From assembly GCF_028649535.1 (NCBI RefSeq), contig NZ_JAQSJE010000003.1, forward strand, positions 1 to 64,000: a DNA stretch of 64,000 nt, read 5' to 3'. Shown here piece after piece: positions 26,622 through 37,223 of this stretch. The position numbers and the translations under genes are program-made. The notes under the pieces were generated by a model. It did no database searches, was not told where the DNA came from, and was given only the letters and a program-made list of their open reading frames with translations. This stretch comes from Mannheimia cairinae (GTDB lineage: Bacteria > Pseudomonadota > Gammaproteobacteria > Enterobacterales > Pasteurellaceae). How positions within the stretch are numbered: position 1 is the first letter of the stretch; each line of letters begins with the position of its first letter.

Positions 26622-27251
26622 ATGCAACAACGCATTACTCAACAGAATGAAAGCCTTTCAGCTTATATGGATGGGCAAAATGTTGATACAGACTTTGTAG
26701 AAACATTATTAAATAGCCCAGAATTAAAGCAAAAATGGGCAGACTATCATACTATTCGTAGTGTGATGCAAGGTGATGAGATTATTTTAGGTAATGATTT
26801 TTCTGCAAAAATGGAAGCGTTACTAGAAAATGAAGAGATTGAATCACTCTCTCCAGTTCAAAAAGAGCAACCTAAAAAAGGATTGGTGCTTAAATTGAAA
26901 CGTTGGGGTACGCCAATTATGCAGGCAGGGATTGCAGCATCTGTTTGTTTAATTGCAGTTTTAGGTGTAAATACATTTAATTCTGATGATGAAGTTGCAC
27001 AAGTTCAACCTGTATTACAGACTTTACCGTTTAGTAACTCGATTGAAGCAGTTAGCTATAATGCACCAGCTCACGCTCAACCAACAGCAGAGCAATTAGA
27101 ACTTCAACAACGCAAAATTAATGCCTTGTTAGAAAATCACGAATTGCAACGTCGTACAAATAATGTGAAAGATGTTACCTTAAGTGATGCAGAGAAAGAA
27201 AAATCAAAAACTTCATCTACAATAGAAAGTAGAACTAATTCGCAAAAATAA
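26622..27251 (+). CDS. rseA: Anti-sigma-E factor RseA
   Basis: About 209 residues from ATG 26622 (MQQRITQQNESLSAYMDGQ), which follows GGAG by 6 nt; a TTG four codons upstream is rejected. The N-terminal cytoplasmic domain (LSAYMDGQ...LKQKWADYHTIRSVMQGD) binds sigma-E. One membrane helix lies at about 100-118 (PIMQAGIAASVCLIAVLGVNT), followed by a periplasmic tail that would contact RseB and be cut by DegS/RseP. A hairpin terminator follows, which would partly separate rpoE-rseA from rseB-rseC. Confidence 0.92.
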   Translation: MQQRITQQNESLSAYMDGQNVDTDFVETLLNSPELKQKWADYHTIRSVMQGDEIILGNDFSAKMEALLENEEIESLSPVQKEQPKKGLVLKLKRWGTPIMQAGIAASVCLIAVLGVNTFNSDDEVAQVQPVLQTLPFSNSIEAVSYNAPAHAQPTAEQLELQQRKINALLENHELQRRTNNVKDVTLSDAEKEKSKTSSTIESRTNSQK

Positions 27252-27271
27252 TTTATTGATATAAAGAACTT

Positions 27272-27308
27272 AAAACCACGTAATCAAAAATGAATTACGT
27301 GGTTTTTT
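27272..27308 (+). terminator. Terminator between rseA and rseB
   Basis: AAACCACGTAATC-loop-GAATTACGTGGTTT followed by T7 is a strong intrinsic terminator inside the rpoE-rse cluster. It suggests that rseBC either depends on read-through or has its own promoter. Confidence 0.85.
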
Positions 27309-27410
27309 TGTATGTAAATGTAGCGAAAAAATAAGAAATAGCTAACAAATAGCGAAATTAAACGTTTTTTTTGATAGAATGAGAAAGCGTAATTTGATTA
27401 AGGAATAAGT

Positions 27411-28394
27411 ATGCTAGCGTATATAAGAAAATATTTGTTTCTGTGCATTTTTATTTTTGTTCAACCTACTTTAACTTGGGCAGAAACTGGCACGAGAACA
27501 GCTTTATCGTATTTAACTAATATGGTAGAAGCCCATAAAAAATCAAGTTATGAGTTACTTTATATTCTACAACAAAATGGCCGAGTAGAATCTTTTCGTT
27601 TACGACATACGTTTATGGAAAATAAAGCGTATTCTCAATTATTAAATTTAGATCATAGCCGAGAAGAGATTATCCTTAATGATAATACGGTAAGTTACTT
27701 AGGTCTGAATTTTAGGCCCTTCAGTTTAAATAGCTCACATATTTTAGATAACTTACCTAACGTCCTCTATACTGATTATAGTACATTAACGGGTTATGTT
27801 TTTTTAGATTCTGGGAAAGATAGAATTTCTGATCGTAATGCTCGAGTAATCCGTTTAGTCCCCAATGATAAATTTCGTTATGCTTATACGCTTTGGATTG
27901 ATGATAAAACCAATTTATTACTTAAAAGCCAATTAGTAGATAAACAAAATGTTGTTTTAGAAGAGTTTAGGGTGTTACATCTATATCAAAGCAGTGAATT
28001 AGAAATGATAGCTTCTACTATTAATTCATTGATATTGCCCCCTATTACTGCAGTCGAAAAAGAAAATATTAAATCTTCTTATAAATGGGACGTAAATTGG
28101 TTGCCATTAGGTTTTCATTTAATTGAAGATCAAACGATGAGTGGTAAACAATATGCTCTTGAAAATGAAAATATTGATAGTCGTTTATATAGTGATGGAT
28201 TATCGACATTCAATATTTATATGATGCCTAGCCAAGGGATAACCTTTAATGAATATGCTTGGCAACAAGGAAAGCTTACTATTTTAAATCAAACAATTAA
28301 TGATAAAGATATTGTGGTTATTGGCGAAATCCCACTTGAAAGTGCACAACGAATTTTAAGGAATATTCAATTTTTAGAGGAACCAGCCCAATGA
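27411..28394 (+). CDS. rseB: Periplasmic sigma-E regulator RseB
   Basis: The 327-residue protein has a cleavable signal peptide (LFLCIFIFVQPTLTWA). The MucB/RseB fold has a large N-terminal LolA-like domain (ALSYLTNMVEAHKKSSYELLYILQ) and a smaller C-terminal domain (YKWDVNWLPLGFHLIEDQ). RseB binds the periplasmic part of RseA and shields it from DegS; it senses mislocalised lipopolysaccharide or lipoproteins. AAGGA lies before the ATG. Its stop overlaps the rseC start by 4 nt. Confidence 0.92.
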   Translation: MLAYIRKYLFLCIFIFVQPTLTWAETGTRTALSYLTNMVEAHKKSSYELLYILQQNGRVESFRLRHTFMENKAYSQLLNLDHSREEIILNDNTVSYLGLNFRPFSLNSSHILDNLPNVLYTDYSTLTGYVFLDSGKDRISDRNARVIRLVPNDKFRYAYTLWIDDKTNLLLKSQLVDKQNVVLEEFRVLHLYQSSELEMIASTINSLILPPITAVEKENIKSSYKWDVNWLPLGFHLIEDQTMSGKQYALENENIDSRLYSDGLSTFNIYMMPSQGITFNEYAWQQGKLTILNQTINDKDIVVIGEIPLESAQRILRNIQFLEEPAQ

Positions 28395-28822
28395 TGATTG
28401 AACAAGCTACGGTTCTTGAGTATAAGAATGGAGTGGCTTTGGTACAATGCTATGCAAAAAGTAGCTGTGGCGGTTGTGCTGCAGAATCGAGTTGTGGGAG
28501 CAAAGCATTATCTGCATTAGCTGGCGAAAAAAGAGCTCCTCGTTTTCAACTTTCTGTCACTGAGCCTCTTCAAGCTGGTGAGGTTATTCAAATAGGCTTA
28601 CCTGAGAATACATTATTAAAGAGTGTTTTTTTAATTTATGCTATTCCATTACTTGTTTTAATTCTAGCAGCGGTCGGATTTTCTCAACTTTTTGCAAATG
28701 AATTAATTGTAGTATTAGCTATGTTAATTTCGATAAGTATTACATTTTGGGCTGTAAAAAAATTGATAGATAAAAATAGCCAACAATCAAATTTTTCGCC
28801 TATTTTTTTAGGCAAGGTTTAG
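28391..28822 (+). CDS. rseC: RseC/MucC-family membrane protein
   Basis: The 143-residue protein has an N-terminal cysteine cluster (CYAKSSCGGCAAESSCGSK, four to five Cys) and two adjacent transmembrane helices (about 78-98 and 103-120). This is the layout of RseC/MucC and of related RnfB-associated SoxR-reducing proteins. The cysteines suggest an iron-sulphur or redox role, possibly linked to SoxR reduction. It overlaps rseB by 4 nt and so is translationally coupled. fadD follows after 9 nt. Confidence 0.9.
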   Translation: MMIEQATVLEYKNGVALVQCYAKSSCGGCAAESSCGSKALSALAGEKRAPRFQLSVTEPLQAGEVIQIGLPENTLLKSVFLIYAIPLLVLILAAVGFSQLFANELIVVLAMLISISITFWAVKKLIDKNSQQSNFSPIFLGKV

Positions 28823-28831
28823 GAGACTATA

Positions 28832-30526
28832 ATGGAAAAAATATGGTTTAATAATTATCCCCCTCATTCCCCAGAAACAATAAAAACGGATCAATATGAA
28901 TCTTTAGTTGAGATGTTTGAGTTGGCTATTCAACGGCATCCAGATATGCCAGCCTATATCAATATGGGGCAAATTTTGACATTTCGTAAATTAGAAGAAC
29001 GTAGCCGTTCGTTTGCCGCATATTTGCAAAATGAATTACGTTTACAAAAAGGGGATAGAATTGCATTAATGATGCCAAACTTATTGCAATATCCGATTGC
29101 ATTATTTGGTGCATTACGTGCAGGTTTAGTGGTTGTTAATGTTAATCCACTTTATACTCCACGTGAATTAGAACATCAGCTAAATGATAGCGGTGCAAAA
29201 GCCATTGTTATTGTTTCAAATTTTGCAGCAACCTTAGAAAAAGTTGTATTTGACACTCAGATTAAGCACGTAATACTTACAAGAATGGGCGATCAGCTTT
29301 CATTTGGTAAGCGTACTTTAGTGAATTTTGTCGTTAAATATATTAAGAAATTGGTGCCAAAATATAAGTTACCTAATGCGGTAAGTTTTAGAGAAGCATT
29401 AAGCATTGGTAAGCAAAGACAATATGTAAGACCTAATATCATTAAAGATGATCTTGCCTTTTTACAATATACGGGGGGGACAACAGGAGTTGCCAAAGGT
29501 GCAATGCTTACGCATAGCAGTTTAATTGCTAATGTTATGCAGGCAAAATGGGTTGCAGAGCCTCTAATCAAAGACGCAAAAGGTCGCATTGCAATGATTC
29601 CATTACCGCTTTATCACGTTTTTGCTCTTTCGGTAAACTGCCTACTTTTTATTGAGCTTGGATTAACAGGATTACTGATTACCAATCCACGAGATATTCC
29701 GTCGTTAATTAAAGAGTTTAAAAAATACCCTGTGATCGCCTTTACCGGTGTAAATACGCTATTTAATGCCCTACTCAATAACGAAAGCTTAAAAGAAGTT
29801 GATTTCTCTGCTCTTAAATTAAGTGTTGGTGGCGGTGCCGCCATTCAATCTAGTGTTGCCAAACGCTGGCACGAGCTAACGGGCAGTCATATCATAGAAG
29901 GTTATGGAATGACGGAATGTTCTCCACTTATTGCTGCAACTCGTAGCGATTCTGTTGAATATTCAGGCTCAATCGGTGTTCCAGTGCCAAATACAGATAT
30001 TAAAATTGTAGATGAACAAGGCAATGAAGTACCTTTGGGTGAGCGAGGAGAACTTGTCGTTAAAGGCCCACAAGTAATGAAGGGGTATTGGAATCGTCCT
30101 GAAGATACGGCAGAAGTTTTACAAGATGGTTGGATGGCAACAGGCGATATTGTCGTAATGGGCGAAGATCTTAATTTACGCATTGTTGATCGCAAAAAAG
30201 ATATGATTATCGTTTCAGGTTTTAATGTGTATCCAAACGAGATCGAAGAAGTTATCTCGCAAAATCCAAAAGTAAATGAAGTTGTCGCAATTGGTATTCC
30301 AAGCCAAGCTTCGGGTGAAAGTATTAAGATTTTTGTTACGAAAAAAGATGAAAGCTTAACTCGAGATGAATTACGTACTTATTGCCGCCAGTTTTTAACC
30401 GGCTATAAAATTCCAAAAGATATTGAATTCCGTGATGAGCTGCCGAAAAGTAATGTCGGTAAAATCCTTCGTCGAGTGTTAAAAGATGAAGAATTAGCTA
30501 AAGCAAAAACAATAAATAAATCTTAA
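28832..30526 (+). CDS. fadD: Long-chain fatty-acid-CoA ligase
   Basis: The 564-residue ANL-superfamily enzyme has the AMP-binding P-loop [34 protein letters not shown] and the C-terminal hinge/catalytic lysine region ([34 protein letters not shown]). It activates imported fatty acids to acyl-CoA at the inner membrane. AGGAG precedes the ATG and the gene begins 9 nt after rseC, so envelope-stress transcription could read into it. upp follows 14 nt later. Confidence 0.94.
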   Translation: MEKIWFNNYPPHSPETIKTDQYESLVEMFELAIQRHPDMPAYINMGQILTFRKLEERSRSFAAYLQNELRLQKGDRIALMMPNLLQYPIALFGALRAGLVVVNVNPLYTPRELEHQLNDSGAKAIVIVSNFAATLEKVVFDTQIKHVILTRMGDQLSFGKRTLVNFVVKYIKKLVPKYKLPNAVSFREALSIGKQRQYVRPNIIKDDLAFLQYTGGTTGVAKGAMLTHSSLIANVMQAKWVAEPLIKDAKGRIAMIPLPLYHVFALSVNCLLFIELGLTGLLITNPRDIPSLIKEFKKYPVIAFTGVNTLFNALLNNESLKEVDFSALKLSVGGGAAIQSSVAKRWHELTGSHIIEGYGMTECSPLIAATRSDSVEYSGSIGVPVPNTDIKIVDEQGNEVPLGERGELVVKGPQVMKGYWNRPEDTAEVLQDGWMATGDIVVMGEDLNLRIVDRKKDMIIVSGFNVYPNEIEEVISQNPKVNEVVAIGIPSQASGESIKIFVTKKDESLTRDELRTYCRQFLTGYKIPKDIEFRDELPKSNVGKILRRVLKDEELAKAKTINKS

Positions 30527-30540
30527 ATGAGGACCTGAAA

Positions 30541-31170
30541 ATGAAAATTGTTGAAGTAAAACACCCGCTTGTAAAACATAAACTTGGTTTGATGCGTGAA
30601 GCGGACATCAGCACAAAAGATTTTCGTGAATTAGCAAATGAGATTGGTAGTTTACTTACTTATGAAGCAACAAAAGATCTTGAAATGGAAACCGTTGAAA
30701 TTAATGGTTGGAGTGGAGATAAGATTGCCGTTGAACGTATTAAAGGTAAAAAAGTAACAGTAGTGCCAATTTTACGAGCGGGTCTTGGTATGATGGACGG
30801 TGTATTAGAGCATATTCCAAGTGCACGTATTAGCGTGGTTGGTATCTATCGTGATGAAGAAACATTACAACCTGTTCCATATTTTAAAAAATTAGCGAAT
30901 GATGTTGATGAGCGTTTAGCTATTATTACAGACCCTATGTTAGCAACAGGCGGTTCAATGGTTGCAACTATCGATCTATTAAAAGAAGCCGGCTGTAAAC
31001 ATATTAAAGTATTAGTATTAGTGGCTGCACCAGAAGGGGTAAAAGTATTAGAAGAGGCTCACCCTGATATTGAGCTTTACACAGCCTCTATTGATAGCCA
31101 CTTAAACGATAAAGGGTATATTATTCCTGGTTTAGGTGATGCGGGTGATAAAATTTTTGGTACTAAATAA
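30541..31170 (+). CDS. upp: Uracil phosphoribosyltransferase
   Basis: The 209-residue protein has the UPRTase signatures [14 protein letters not shown], the PRPP-binding [12 protein letters not shown] and the uracil-binding C-terminal [16 protein letters not shown]. It salvages uracil with PRPP to make UMP. It often precedes the uracil permease uraA, but here a terminator follows. The 14-nt gap after fadD suggests cotranscription. Confidence 0.96.
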   Translation: MKIVEVKHPLVKHKLGLMREADISTKDFRELANEIGSLLTYEATKDLEMETVEINGWSGDKIAVERIKGKKVTVVPILRAGLGMMDGVLEHIPSARISVVGIYRDEETLQPVPYFKKLANDVDERLAIITDPMLATGGSMVATIDLLKEAGCKHIKVLVLVAAPEGVKVLEEAHPDIELYTASIDSHLNDKGYIIPGLGDAGDKIFGTK

Positions 31171-31205
31171 TATAGTCTCCCATAAATCACAAATAGATAA
31201 AAATA

Positions 31206-31236
31206 AGGTGCGAGTTAGATCGCACCTTATTTGTTA
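31206..31236. terminator. Terminator between upp and lon
   Basis: AAGGTGCGA-GTTAGA-TCGCACCTT followed by ATTTGTT lies between the convergent genes. Confidence 0.8.
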
Positions 31237-31241
31237 GATTA

Positions 31242-33647
31242 TTATTGTACTACCGCTTTTGAGCGGGATTTTTTCACTTTAATCTCAGCTTTAGCTGGCA
31301 TCACTTCAATACCCATTGGTGGGTTTTCTAATGCGATTGCTAGCACTTCATCAATGGTTTCAACTGCGTGAATCTGCAATGCTGCTTTGGCATTTTCCGG
31401 AATTTCCTCCAAGTCTTTTTCATTCTCTTTCGGAATAATAACCGTTGTAATACCACCACGGTGTGCCGCTAATAATTTCTCTTTTAAACCACCGATTGGA
31501 AGCACTTTACCACGCAGGCTGATTTCACCTGTCATTGCTACTTCTTTACGTACTGGGTTGCCGGTTAGGCTTGAAATTAACGCAGTACACATTGCAATAC
31601 CTGCACTAGGACCATCTTTTGGTGTTGCACCATCTGGCACGTGTACGTGAATATCACGTTTTTCGTAGAAGTCTTCAGCAATACCTAATTTATCTGCTCT
31701 TGCACGAACAACCATCATAGCGGCTTGAATAGACTCTTTCATTACATCGCCTAATGAGCCTGTGTAAGAGAATTTCCCTTTACCAGCAACAGACGTTGTT
31801 TCAATAGTTAATAAATCGCCACCAACTTGTGTCCACGCAAGACCAGTCACTTCGCCGATACGATTTTGGCTGTCCATTTTGCCGTAATCAAAGCGTTTCA
31901 CACCAAGATAATCTTGAATATTACTTTCAGAAACCGTGATAGATTTTAATTTTTTATCTAATACTAAGGCTTTTACTGATTTACGACAGATTTTAGCAAT
32001 TTCACGCTCAAGACCACGAACCCCAGCTTCACGGGTGTAGTAACGGATAATGCTTAAAATTGCACTATCTTCAACGGTTAATTCTCCTGCTTTTAACCCA
32101 TTGTTTTCTTGCTGTTTAGCAAGTAAATGGTCACGTGCGATATGCATTTTTTCATCTTCGGTATAACCTGAAAGACGAATTACTTCCATACGATCTAACA
32201 ATGCTGGCGGAATATTCATTGAGTTTGAAGTCGCAACAAACATCACGTCTGATAAATCGTAATCCACTTCTAAATAGTGATCGTTAAAGGCTTTATTTTG
32301 CTCTGGATCTAGTACTTCAAGTAAAGCAGAAGCAGGGTCGCCACGCATATCTTGAGCCATTTTATCGATTTCATCTAATAAGAATAGTGGGTTACGTACA
32401 CCGACTTTTGCCATTTTCATCATTAGCTGACCCGGCATTGAACCGATGTAAGTACGACGATGCCCACGAATTTCCGCTTCATCACGCACACCACCTAATG
32501 CCATACGCACATATTTACGACCTGTCGCATTAGCAATAGATTGCCCTAATGATGTTTTACCCACCCCTGGCGGGCCTACTAAGCAAAGAATTGGGCCTTT
32601 TAATTTGTTTAAACGGCTTTGTACAGCAAGATATTCCACAATACGCTCTTTTACACGCTCAAGCCCGTAGTGATCTTTATCTAATACTTCTTGTGCTTTG
32701 ACTAAATCTTTTTTCACCGCCGATTTTTTATGCCAAGGCATTTGTAAAATCCAGTCGATATAGCCACGCACTACCGTTGCTTCCGATGAGCTTGAAGGCA
32801 TTGCTTTTAGCTTTCTAAATTCAGTATCTAACTTTTCTTTTACTTCGGTTGGCAGTTTAGCCGCATCAATTTTTTCTTTTAGCTTATCTAATTCACTTTG
32901 CTCAGGATCATCACCATTACCTAACTCTTTTTGAATCGCTTTAATTTGCTCATTCAAATAGTAATCACGTTGGTTTTTTTCCATTTGCTGCTTAACACGA
33001 TTACGAATACGGGTTTCGGTTTCAAGCGTATCCATTTCTGTTGCCATGGCGATTAATAAAGCTTCAAAACGGGCAATTAGATTTGGAATTTCTAACAGTT
33101 CCTGTTTTTTCTTCACTGGTGCAATTAAATTTGAAGCAATAGTATCTGCTAAACGATCTTCAAGGGTGATTTTTTGCAACTTAGGAATAATTTCAGCAGG
33201 AATTTTCTTATTATTTTTAACGTAATTTTCAAATTCGTTTAAGGTCGTATTCGCAATGGTTTTTAACTCTTCATTTTCTTCATCATATTCTGAAATTAAA
33301 GGCTGAACTACTGCCCAGAAACCATTTTCACCATCAGTAATATTTTCAATTTTTGCACGTTGCTGACCTTCAACTAATACTTTAACTGTGCCATCTGGTA
33401 GGTTTAGCATCTGAATAATGTTAGCGATTACGCCAACATCGTACATATCTGTTGAATTTGGCTCTTCTTTATTTGGATCTTGCTGAGTAACTAAAAATAA
33501 TTGTTTGTTAGAATCCATTGCCGAGCGTAGGGCTTGAATTGACTTTTCACGTCCTACAAATAAAGGCATAACCATATAGGGAAATACCACAACATCTCGT
33601 AAAGGAAGTAATGGTAATTCAAGGGCTTTCTTTTTTCTTGGTGCCAT
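31242..33647 (-). CDS. lon: ATP-dependent protease Lon
   Basis: An 801-residue LonA protease. The N-terminal LAN domain (about 10-205) leads through a coiled coil to the AAA+ module with Walker A GPPGVGKT (358-365) and FLLDEIDKM Walker B. The C-terminal protease contains the catalytic Ser in PKDGPSAG (about 680) and the paired Lys in [10 protein letters not shown]. It degrades misfolded and regulatory proteins in the cytoplasm. A sigma-32-like promoter lies upstream. The C-terminal tail is basic (KSRSKAVVQ). Confidence 0.97.
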   Translation of the reverse strand: MAPRKKKALELPLLPLRDVVVFPYMVMPLFVGREKSIQALRSAMDSNKQLFLVTQQDPNKEEPNSTDMYDVGVIANIIQMLNLPDGTVKVLVEGQQRAKIENITDGENGFWAVVQPLISEYDEENEELKTIANTTLNEFENYVKNNKKIPAEIIPKLQKITLEDRLADTIASNLIAPVKKKQELLEIPNLIARFEALLIAMATEMDTLETETRIRNRVKQQMEKNQRDYYLNEQIKAIQKELGNGDDPEQSELDKLKEKIDAAKLPTEVKEKLDTEFRKLKAMPSSSSEATVVRGYIDWILQMPWHKKSAVKKDLVKAQEVLDKDHYGLERVKERIVEYLAVQSRLNKLKGPILCLVGPPGVGKTSLGQSIANATGRKYVRMALGGVRDEAEIRGHRRTYIGSMPGQLMMKMAKVGVRNPLFLLDEIDKMAQDMRGDPASALLEVLDPEQNKAFNDHYLEVDYDLSDVMFVATSNSMNIPPALLDRMEVIRLSGYTEDEKMHIARDHLLAKQQENNGLKAGELTVEDSAILSIIRYYTREAGVRGLEREIAKICRKSVKALVLDKKLKSITVSESNIQDYLGVKRFDYGKMDSQNRIGEVTGLAWTQVGGDLLTIETTSVAGKGKFSYTGSLGDVMKESIQAAMMVVRARADKLGIAEDFYEKRDIHVHVPDGATPKDGPSAGIAMCTALISSLTGNPVRKEVAMTGEISLRGKVLPIGGLKEKLLAAHRGGITTVIIPKENEKDLEEIPENAKAALQIHAVETIDEVLAIALENPPMGIEVMPAKAEIKVKKSRSKAVVQ

Positions 33648-33687
33648 AAATTTGCTCTCTTTGTGTATATAAAATCTAATTTACTCA

Positions 33688-33715
33688 TTATGAGGTCGAA
33701 TTTGTGAAAAACAAG
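33688..33715 (-). promoter_or_regulatory. Putative heat-shock (sigma-32) promoter of lon
   Basis: On the minus strand CTTGTTT (33715-33709) and CCTCATAA (33695-33688) are 13 bp apart. The sigma-32 consensus is CTTGAAA, 13-15 bp, CCCATNTA. The position, about 40 bp before the lon ATG, fits the known heat-shock control of lon. Confidence 0.5.
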
Positions 33716-33816
33716 GGAAAATTTGATTTAAATTAAAAAAACTCTAACATTAAAAAGATAAGTTTATATCGATTTATTCAATTGCTAAAAACTGAGTATA
33801 TTAGTCAAATTCTGAC

Positions 33817-33845
33817 TTGACATTAAATGCGAATGCGAGCAGAAT
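33817..33845 (+). promoter_or_regulatory. Promoter of the riboflavin operon
   Basis: TTGACA (33817-33822) is a perfect -35 and CAGAAT (33840-33845), 17 bp further on, is a fair -10. Transcription would start about 10 nt before the FMN riboswitch. Confidence 0.7.
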
Positions 33846-33861
33846 TCTCAACAAATTTTAA

Positions 33862-33980
33862 TCTTCAGGGCAGGGTGAAATTCCCGATCGGCGGTAAAGT
33901 CCGCGAGCGAAACGAAAAAGGTTTGGCAGGAACCGGTGAAACTCCGGTACCGACAGTATAGTCTGGATGGAAGAAGAGTC
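33862..33980 (+). ncRNA. FMN riboswitch (RFN element)
   Basis: The conserved RFN landmarks appear in order: TTCAGGGCAGGGTGAAATTC, CCGATCGGCGGT, AAAGTCCGCGAGC, GGCAGGAACCGGTGAAACTC, CGGTACCGACAGTATAGTC and GGATGGAAGAAGAG. FMN binding is expected to reduce expression of the riboflavin genes that follow. A terminator-like hairpin 50 bp downstream is the probable expression platform. Confidence 0.97.
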
Positions 33981-34028
33981 AAAAATAAAAACTACCGTGC
34001 AAGCGGTCGTTTTTTATGTCTTTTTTAC

Positions 34029-34064
34029 AAGCCTTGAGATCGTCAGATTTCAAGGCTTTATTAT
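34029..34064 (+). terminator. Conditional terminator of the FMN riboswitch
   Basis: AAGCCTTGA-loop-TCAAGGCTT (34029-34058) is followed by TATTATTTT, upstream of ribD. It fits a transcriptional off-switch formed when FMN is bound. Uptake-like GCAAGCGGTCG lies just before it. Confidence 0.75.
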
Positions 34065-34161
34065 TTTAAATCAATCAATGTTTTTGCAAAATTTTTCGCA
34101 AAAACAACTGCTTGTATTTGAAATAATCTTTTCATCTTGCCCTCAATGTAACTGAATTCAA

Positions 34162-35262
34162 ATGACAGATGCTCAATATATGGCTTATGCCATCGAACTT
34201 GCCAAAAAAGCTAGAGGCTGGACGAATCCTAACCCGCTTGTCGGTTGTGTGATTGTCAAAAACGGCAAAATAGTGGCAGAAGGCTATCACGAAAAATATG
34301 GTCAGTGGCACGCAGAGCGTAATGCGATTTTACGCTCTGAACAAGATTTAACAGGGGCTATCGCATACGTAACACTTGAGCCTTGTTGCCACCAAGGGCG
34401 AACACCGCCTTGTTCTGATTTATTGATTGAGCGAGGCATTAAAAAGGTGTTTATCGGATCACGTGATCCAAACCCTTTGGTTTCTGGCAAAGGAGCAAAA
34501 CAGCTCAAAGCCGCAGGTGTAGAAGTCATTGAAGATTTTATGCGAGCAGAATGTGATGAATTAAACCCGATTTTCTTTCATTACATTCAAACCAAACGCC
34601 CTTATGTATTACTGAAATATGCGATGACGGCAGATGGCAAAATTGCTACTCATACAGGGGAATCGAAATGGATTACCGGCGAGTTAGCCCGAGCCAAAGT
34701 CCAGCAAACCCGCCACCAATATAGTGCCATTATGGTGGGTGTGGAAACGGTACTTGCAGATAACCCGATGCTTAACAGCCGAATGCCGAATGCCAAACAG
34801 CCGGTACGCATTGTGTGTGATAGTCAGTTACGCACACCGCTTGATAGCCAATTAGTCCAAACGGCAAAGCAATACCGAACTATTATTGCTACCTTAAACA
34901 ATGATAGTTCCGCCCACCAAGCTTATCAGCAGTTTGGTGTTGAGATCATCGTTACTTCAGCTTTAAACAAGCGGGTAAATTTACCTGAATTTTTGCAAAA
35001 GCTAGGCGAAATGCAAATAGACAGTTTATTAATTGAAGGCGGAGCAAGCCTTAATTTCAGTGCTTTACAAGCTGGTTGTGTAAACCGTGTTCATTGCTAT
35101 ATCGCCCCTAAATTAGTGGGTGGTAAAACCGCAAAAACACCAATTGGTGGCGAGGGGATTGGGGAATTATCGCAAGCGGTTAAATTAAAATTAAAATCAA
35201 CAGAGTTAATCGGCGAAGATATTTTATTGGATTATGTCGTTCAAACCTCCTGCAAGGGATAG
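34162..35262 (+). CDS. ribD: Bifunctional riboflavin deaminase/reductase RibD
   Basis: The 366-residue protein has an N-terminal CMP/dCMP-type deaminase domain with the zinc site HAERNAI and PCCHQGRTPPC, and a C-terminal reductase domain (about 147-360: LKYAMTADGKIATHTGESKWITG, DSLLIEGGASLNFSAL). It performs the second and third steps from the GTP branch of riboflavin synthesis. It is the first gene behind the FMN riboswitch and is followed by ribE, ribBA and ribH. Confidence 0.96.
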   Translation: MTDAQYMAYAIELAKKARGWTNPNPLVGCVIVKNGKIVAEGYHEKYGQWHAERNAILRSEQDLTGAIAYVTLEPCCHQGRTPPCSDLLIERGIKKVFIGSRDPNPLVSGKGAKQLKAAGVEVIEDFMRAECDELNPIFFHYIQTKRPYVLLKYAMTADGKIATHTGESKWITGELARAKVQQTRHQYSAIMVGVETVLADNPMLNSRMPNAKQPVRIVCDSQLRTPLDSQLVQTAKQYRTIIATLNNDSSAHQAYQQFGVEIIVTSALNKRVNLPEFLQKLGEMQIDSLLIEGGASLNFSALQAGCVNRVHCYIAPKLVGGKTAKTPIGGEGIGELSQAVKLKLKSTELIGEDILLDYVVQTSCKG

Positions 35263-35347
35263 GGTAATTTAGTATTAAAAATCAATTAACACTCTCTCCT
35301 ACAAGGGGCGATGGTTGTACACATAAAGGCACAATGGAGAAAATAGA

Positions 35348-35995
35348 ATGTTCACAGGTATTATTGAAGAAGTTGGCAATATCGCTCAAATAAATAAAAA
35401 AGGCGAGTTTGCAGTAATTACTATTAAAGCTAAAAAAGTGCTTTCTGATGTACATTTAGGCGATAGCATTGCCGTTAATGGAGTTTGTTTAACCGTTACC
35501 TCATTTACCGCAGAACAATTTACCGCTGATGTAATGTCTGAAACACTCAAACGCACTTCATTAGGCGAATTGAGCATTAACAGCCCTGTGAATTTAGAGC
35601 GAGCAATGGCGGCAAACGGACGCTTTGGCGGGCATATTGTGTCGGGGCATATTGACGGAACAGGAACCGTTGCAGAAATTACTCCGGCAGATAATAGCGT
35701 TTGGTATCGAATTAAAACTTCAGAAAAACTAATGCGTTATATTATTGAAAAAGGCTCGATTACCATTGATGGTATTAGTTTAACGGTGGTCGATACAACA
35801 GTGGATTCTTTCAGAGTATCCATTATTCCACATACGATTAAAGAAACGAATTTAGGCTCGAAAAACGTTGGCAGTATTGTGAATTTAGAAAACGATATTG
35901 TTGGCAAATATATTGAACAGTTTTTATTAAAAAAAGAAGCTGAAAATCCAGCAAGTAAGATTACAGCGGATTTTCTAAAAAATGCAGGATTTTAA
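35348..35995 (+). CDS. ribE: Riboflavin synthase alpha chain
   Basis: The 215-residue protein is made of two tandem lumazine-binding repeats (MFTGIIEEVG... and ...GGHIVSGHIDGTGTVAEI...). The N-terminal MFTGIIE motif and the VNGVCLTV and IDGISLTVV pairs are diagnostic. It dismutates two lumazines to riboflavin. GGAG precedes the ATG. It is also called ribC in E. coli naming. Confidence 0.96.
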   Translation: MFTGIIEEVGNIAQINKKGEFAVITIKAKKVLSDVHLGDSIAVNGVCLTVTSFTAEQFTADVMSETLKRTSLGELSINSPVNLERAMAANGRFGGHIVSGHIDGTGTVAEITPADNSVWYRIKTSEKLMRYIIEKGSITIDGISLTVVDTTVDSFRVSIIPHTIKETNLGSKNVGSIVNLENDIVGKYIEQFLLKKEAENPASKITADFLKNAGF

Positions 35996-36011
35996 TTAGG
36001 AAGGATTAAAG

Positions 36012-37211
36012 ATGTTTAAATTTTCAACTGTGGAAGAAGCAATTAAAGCGATTGCAGAAGGGAAAATTATTTTAGTCAGCGATGATGCAGATCGTGAAAA
36101 TGAAGGTGATTTTATCTGTGCTGCCGAATTTGCCACCCCTGAAAATATTAACTTTATGGCAACTTATGGCAAAGGCTTGATTTGCACCCCAATCTCAATG
36201 GAAATTGCCAAGAAATTACATTTTCACCCAATGGTTGAGGTAAATCAAGACAATCACGAAACCGCATTTACCGTATCGGTTGATTATATCGAAACCGGCA
36301 CCGGCATTTCTGCTTTTGAGCGTGCTTTAACTTGTCAGAAAATGGTAGATGATAATGCTAAACCAGACGATTTTCGCCGTCCGGGACACGTATTCCCCCT
36401 GATTGCGAAAGAGGGAGGAGTATTAGTTCGCAATGGGCATACCGAAGCGACGGTAGATTTAGCTCGCCTTGCTGGCTTAAAAGCAGCAGGATTATGTTGT
36501 GAAATTATGGCAAATGATGGCACGATGATGCAGATGCCAGAGCTTCAAGCGTTTGCTCAAAAACACAATATGCCGTTTATCACTATTCAACAATTACAAG
36601 AATACCGCAGAAAGCACGACAGCTTAGTGGACGCAGTTTCTGTGGTAAAAATGCCGACAAAATTCGGCGAATTTAAGGCTCATAGTTTTGTTGAAACAAT
36701 TTCGGGCAAGGAACACGTAGCCTTAGTGAAAGGGGATATCGGCGATGGCGAAAACGTATTATGCCGTATCCATTCAGAATGTTTAACCGGTGATGCCTTT
36801 GGTTCTCAGCGTTGCGATTGTGGCCAGCAATTTGCAGCAGCAATGAACCAAGTAGAATCTGAGGGCAGAGGTGTAGTACTTTACCTACGCCAAGAAGGAC
36901 GAGGTATTGGGCTTATCAATAAATTAAAAGCCTATGCACTGCAAGATCAAGGAATGGACACTGTTGAGGCGAATCTTGCTTTAGGTTTTAAAGATGATGA
37001 ACGTGAATATTATATTGCGGCACAAATCTTTGAAAAACTTGGGGTAAAATCAATCCGTTTATTAACCAATAATCCGGCAAAAATCGAAGGTTTGGTTGCC
37101 CAAGGAATTAACGTCGTTGAGCGTGAGCCGATTATGGTTGAACCAAACGAACATGATTTAGATTATTTAAAAGTTAAGCAGCACAAAATGCGACATATGT
37201 TTAATTTTTAA
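36012..37211 (+). CDS. ribBA: Bifunctional DHBP synthase / GTP cyclohydrolase II RibBA
   Basis: The 399-residue fusion begins with the DHBP-synthase domain ([43 protein letters not shown]; 1-200) and continues with GTP cyclohydrolase II ([20 protein letters not shown] zinc site, [21 protein letters not shown]). Active-site motifs of both halves look intact. It supplies both entry substrates for riboflavin synthesis. E. coli and Haemophilus have separate ribB and ribA; the fusion is typical of Bacillus and is known from Actinobacillus pleuropneumoniae. Confidence 0.96.
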   Translation: MFKFSTVEEAIKAIAEGKIILVSDDADRENEGDFICAAEFATPENINFMATYGKGLICTPISMEIAKKLHFHPMVEVNQDNHETAFTVSVDYIETGTGISAFERALTCQKMVDDNAKPDDFRRPGHVFPLIAKEGGVLVRNGHTEATVDLARLAGLKAAGLCCEIMANDGTMMQMPELQAFAQKHNMPFITIQQLQEYRRKHDSLVDAVSVVKMPTKFGEFKAHSFVETISGKEHVALVKGDIGDGENVLCRIHSECLTGDAFGSQRCDCGQQFAAAMNQVESEGRGVVLYLRQEGRGIGLINKLKAYALQDQGMDTVEANLALGFKDDEREYYIAAQIFEKLGVKSIRLLTNNPAKIEGLVAQGINVVEREPIMVEPNEHDLDYLKVKQHKMRHMFNF

Positions 37212-37223
37212 TGATATTTTCTG

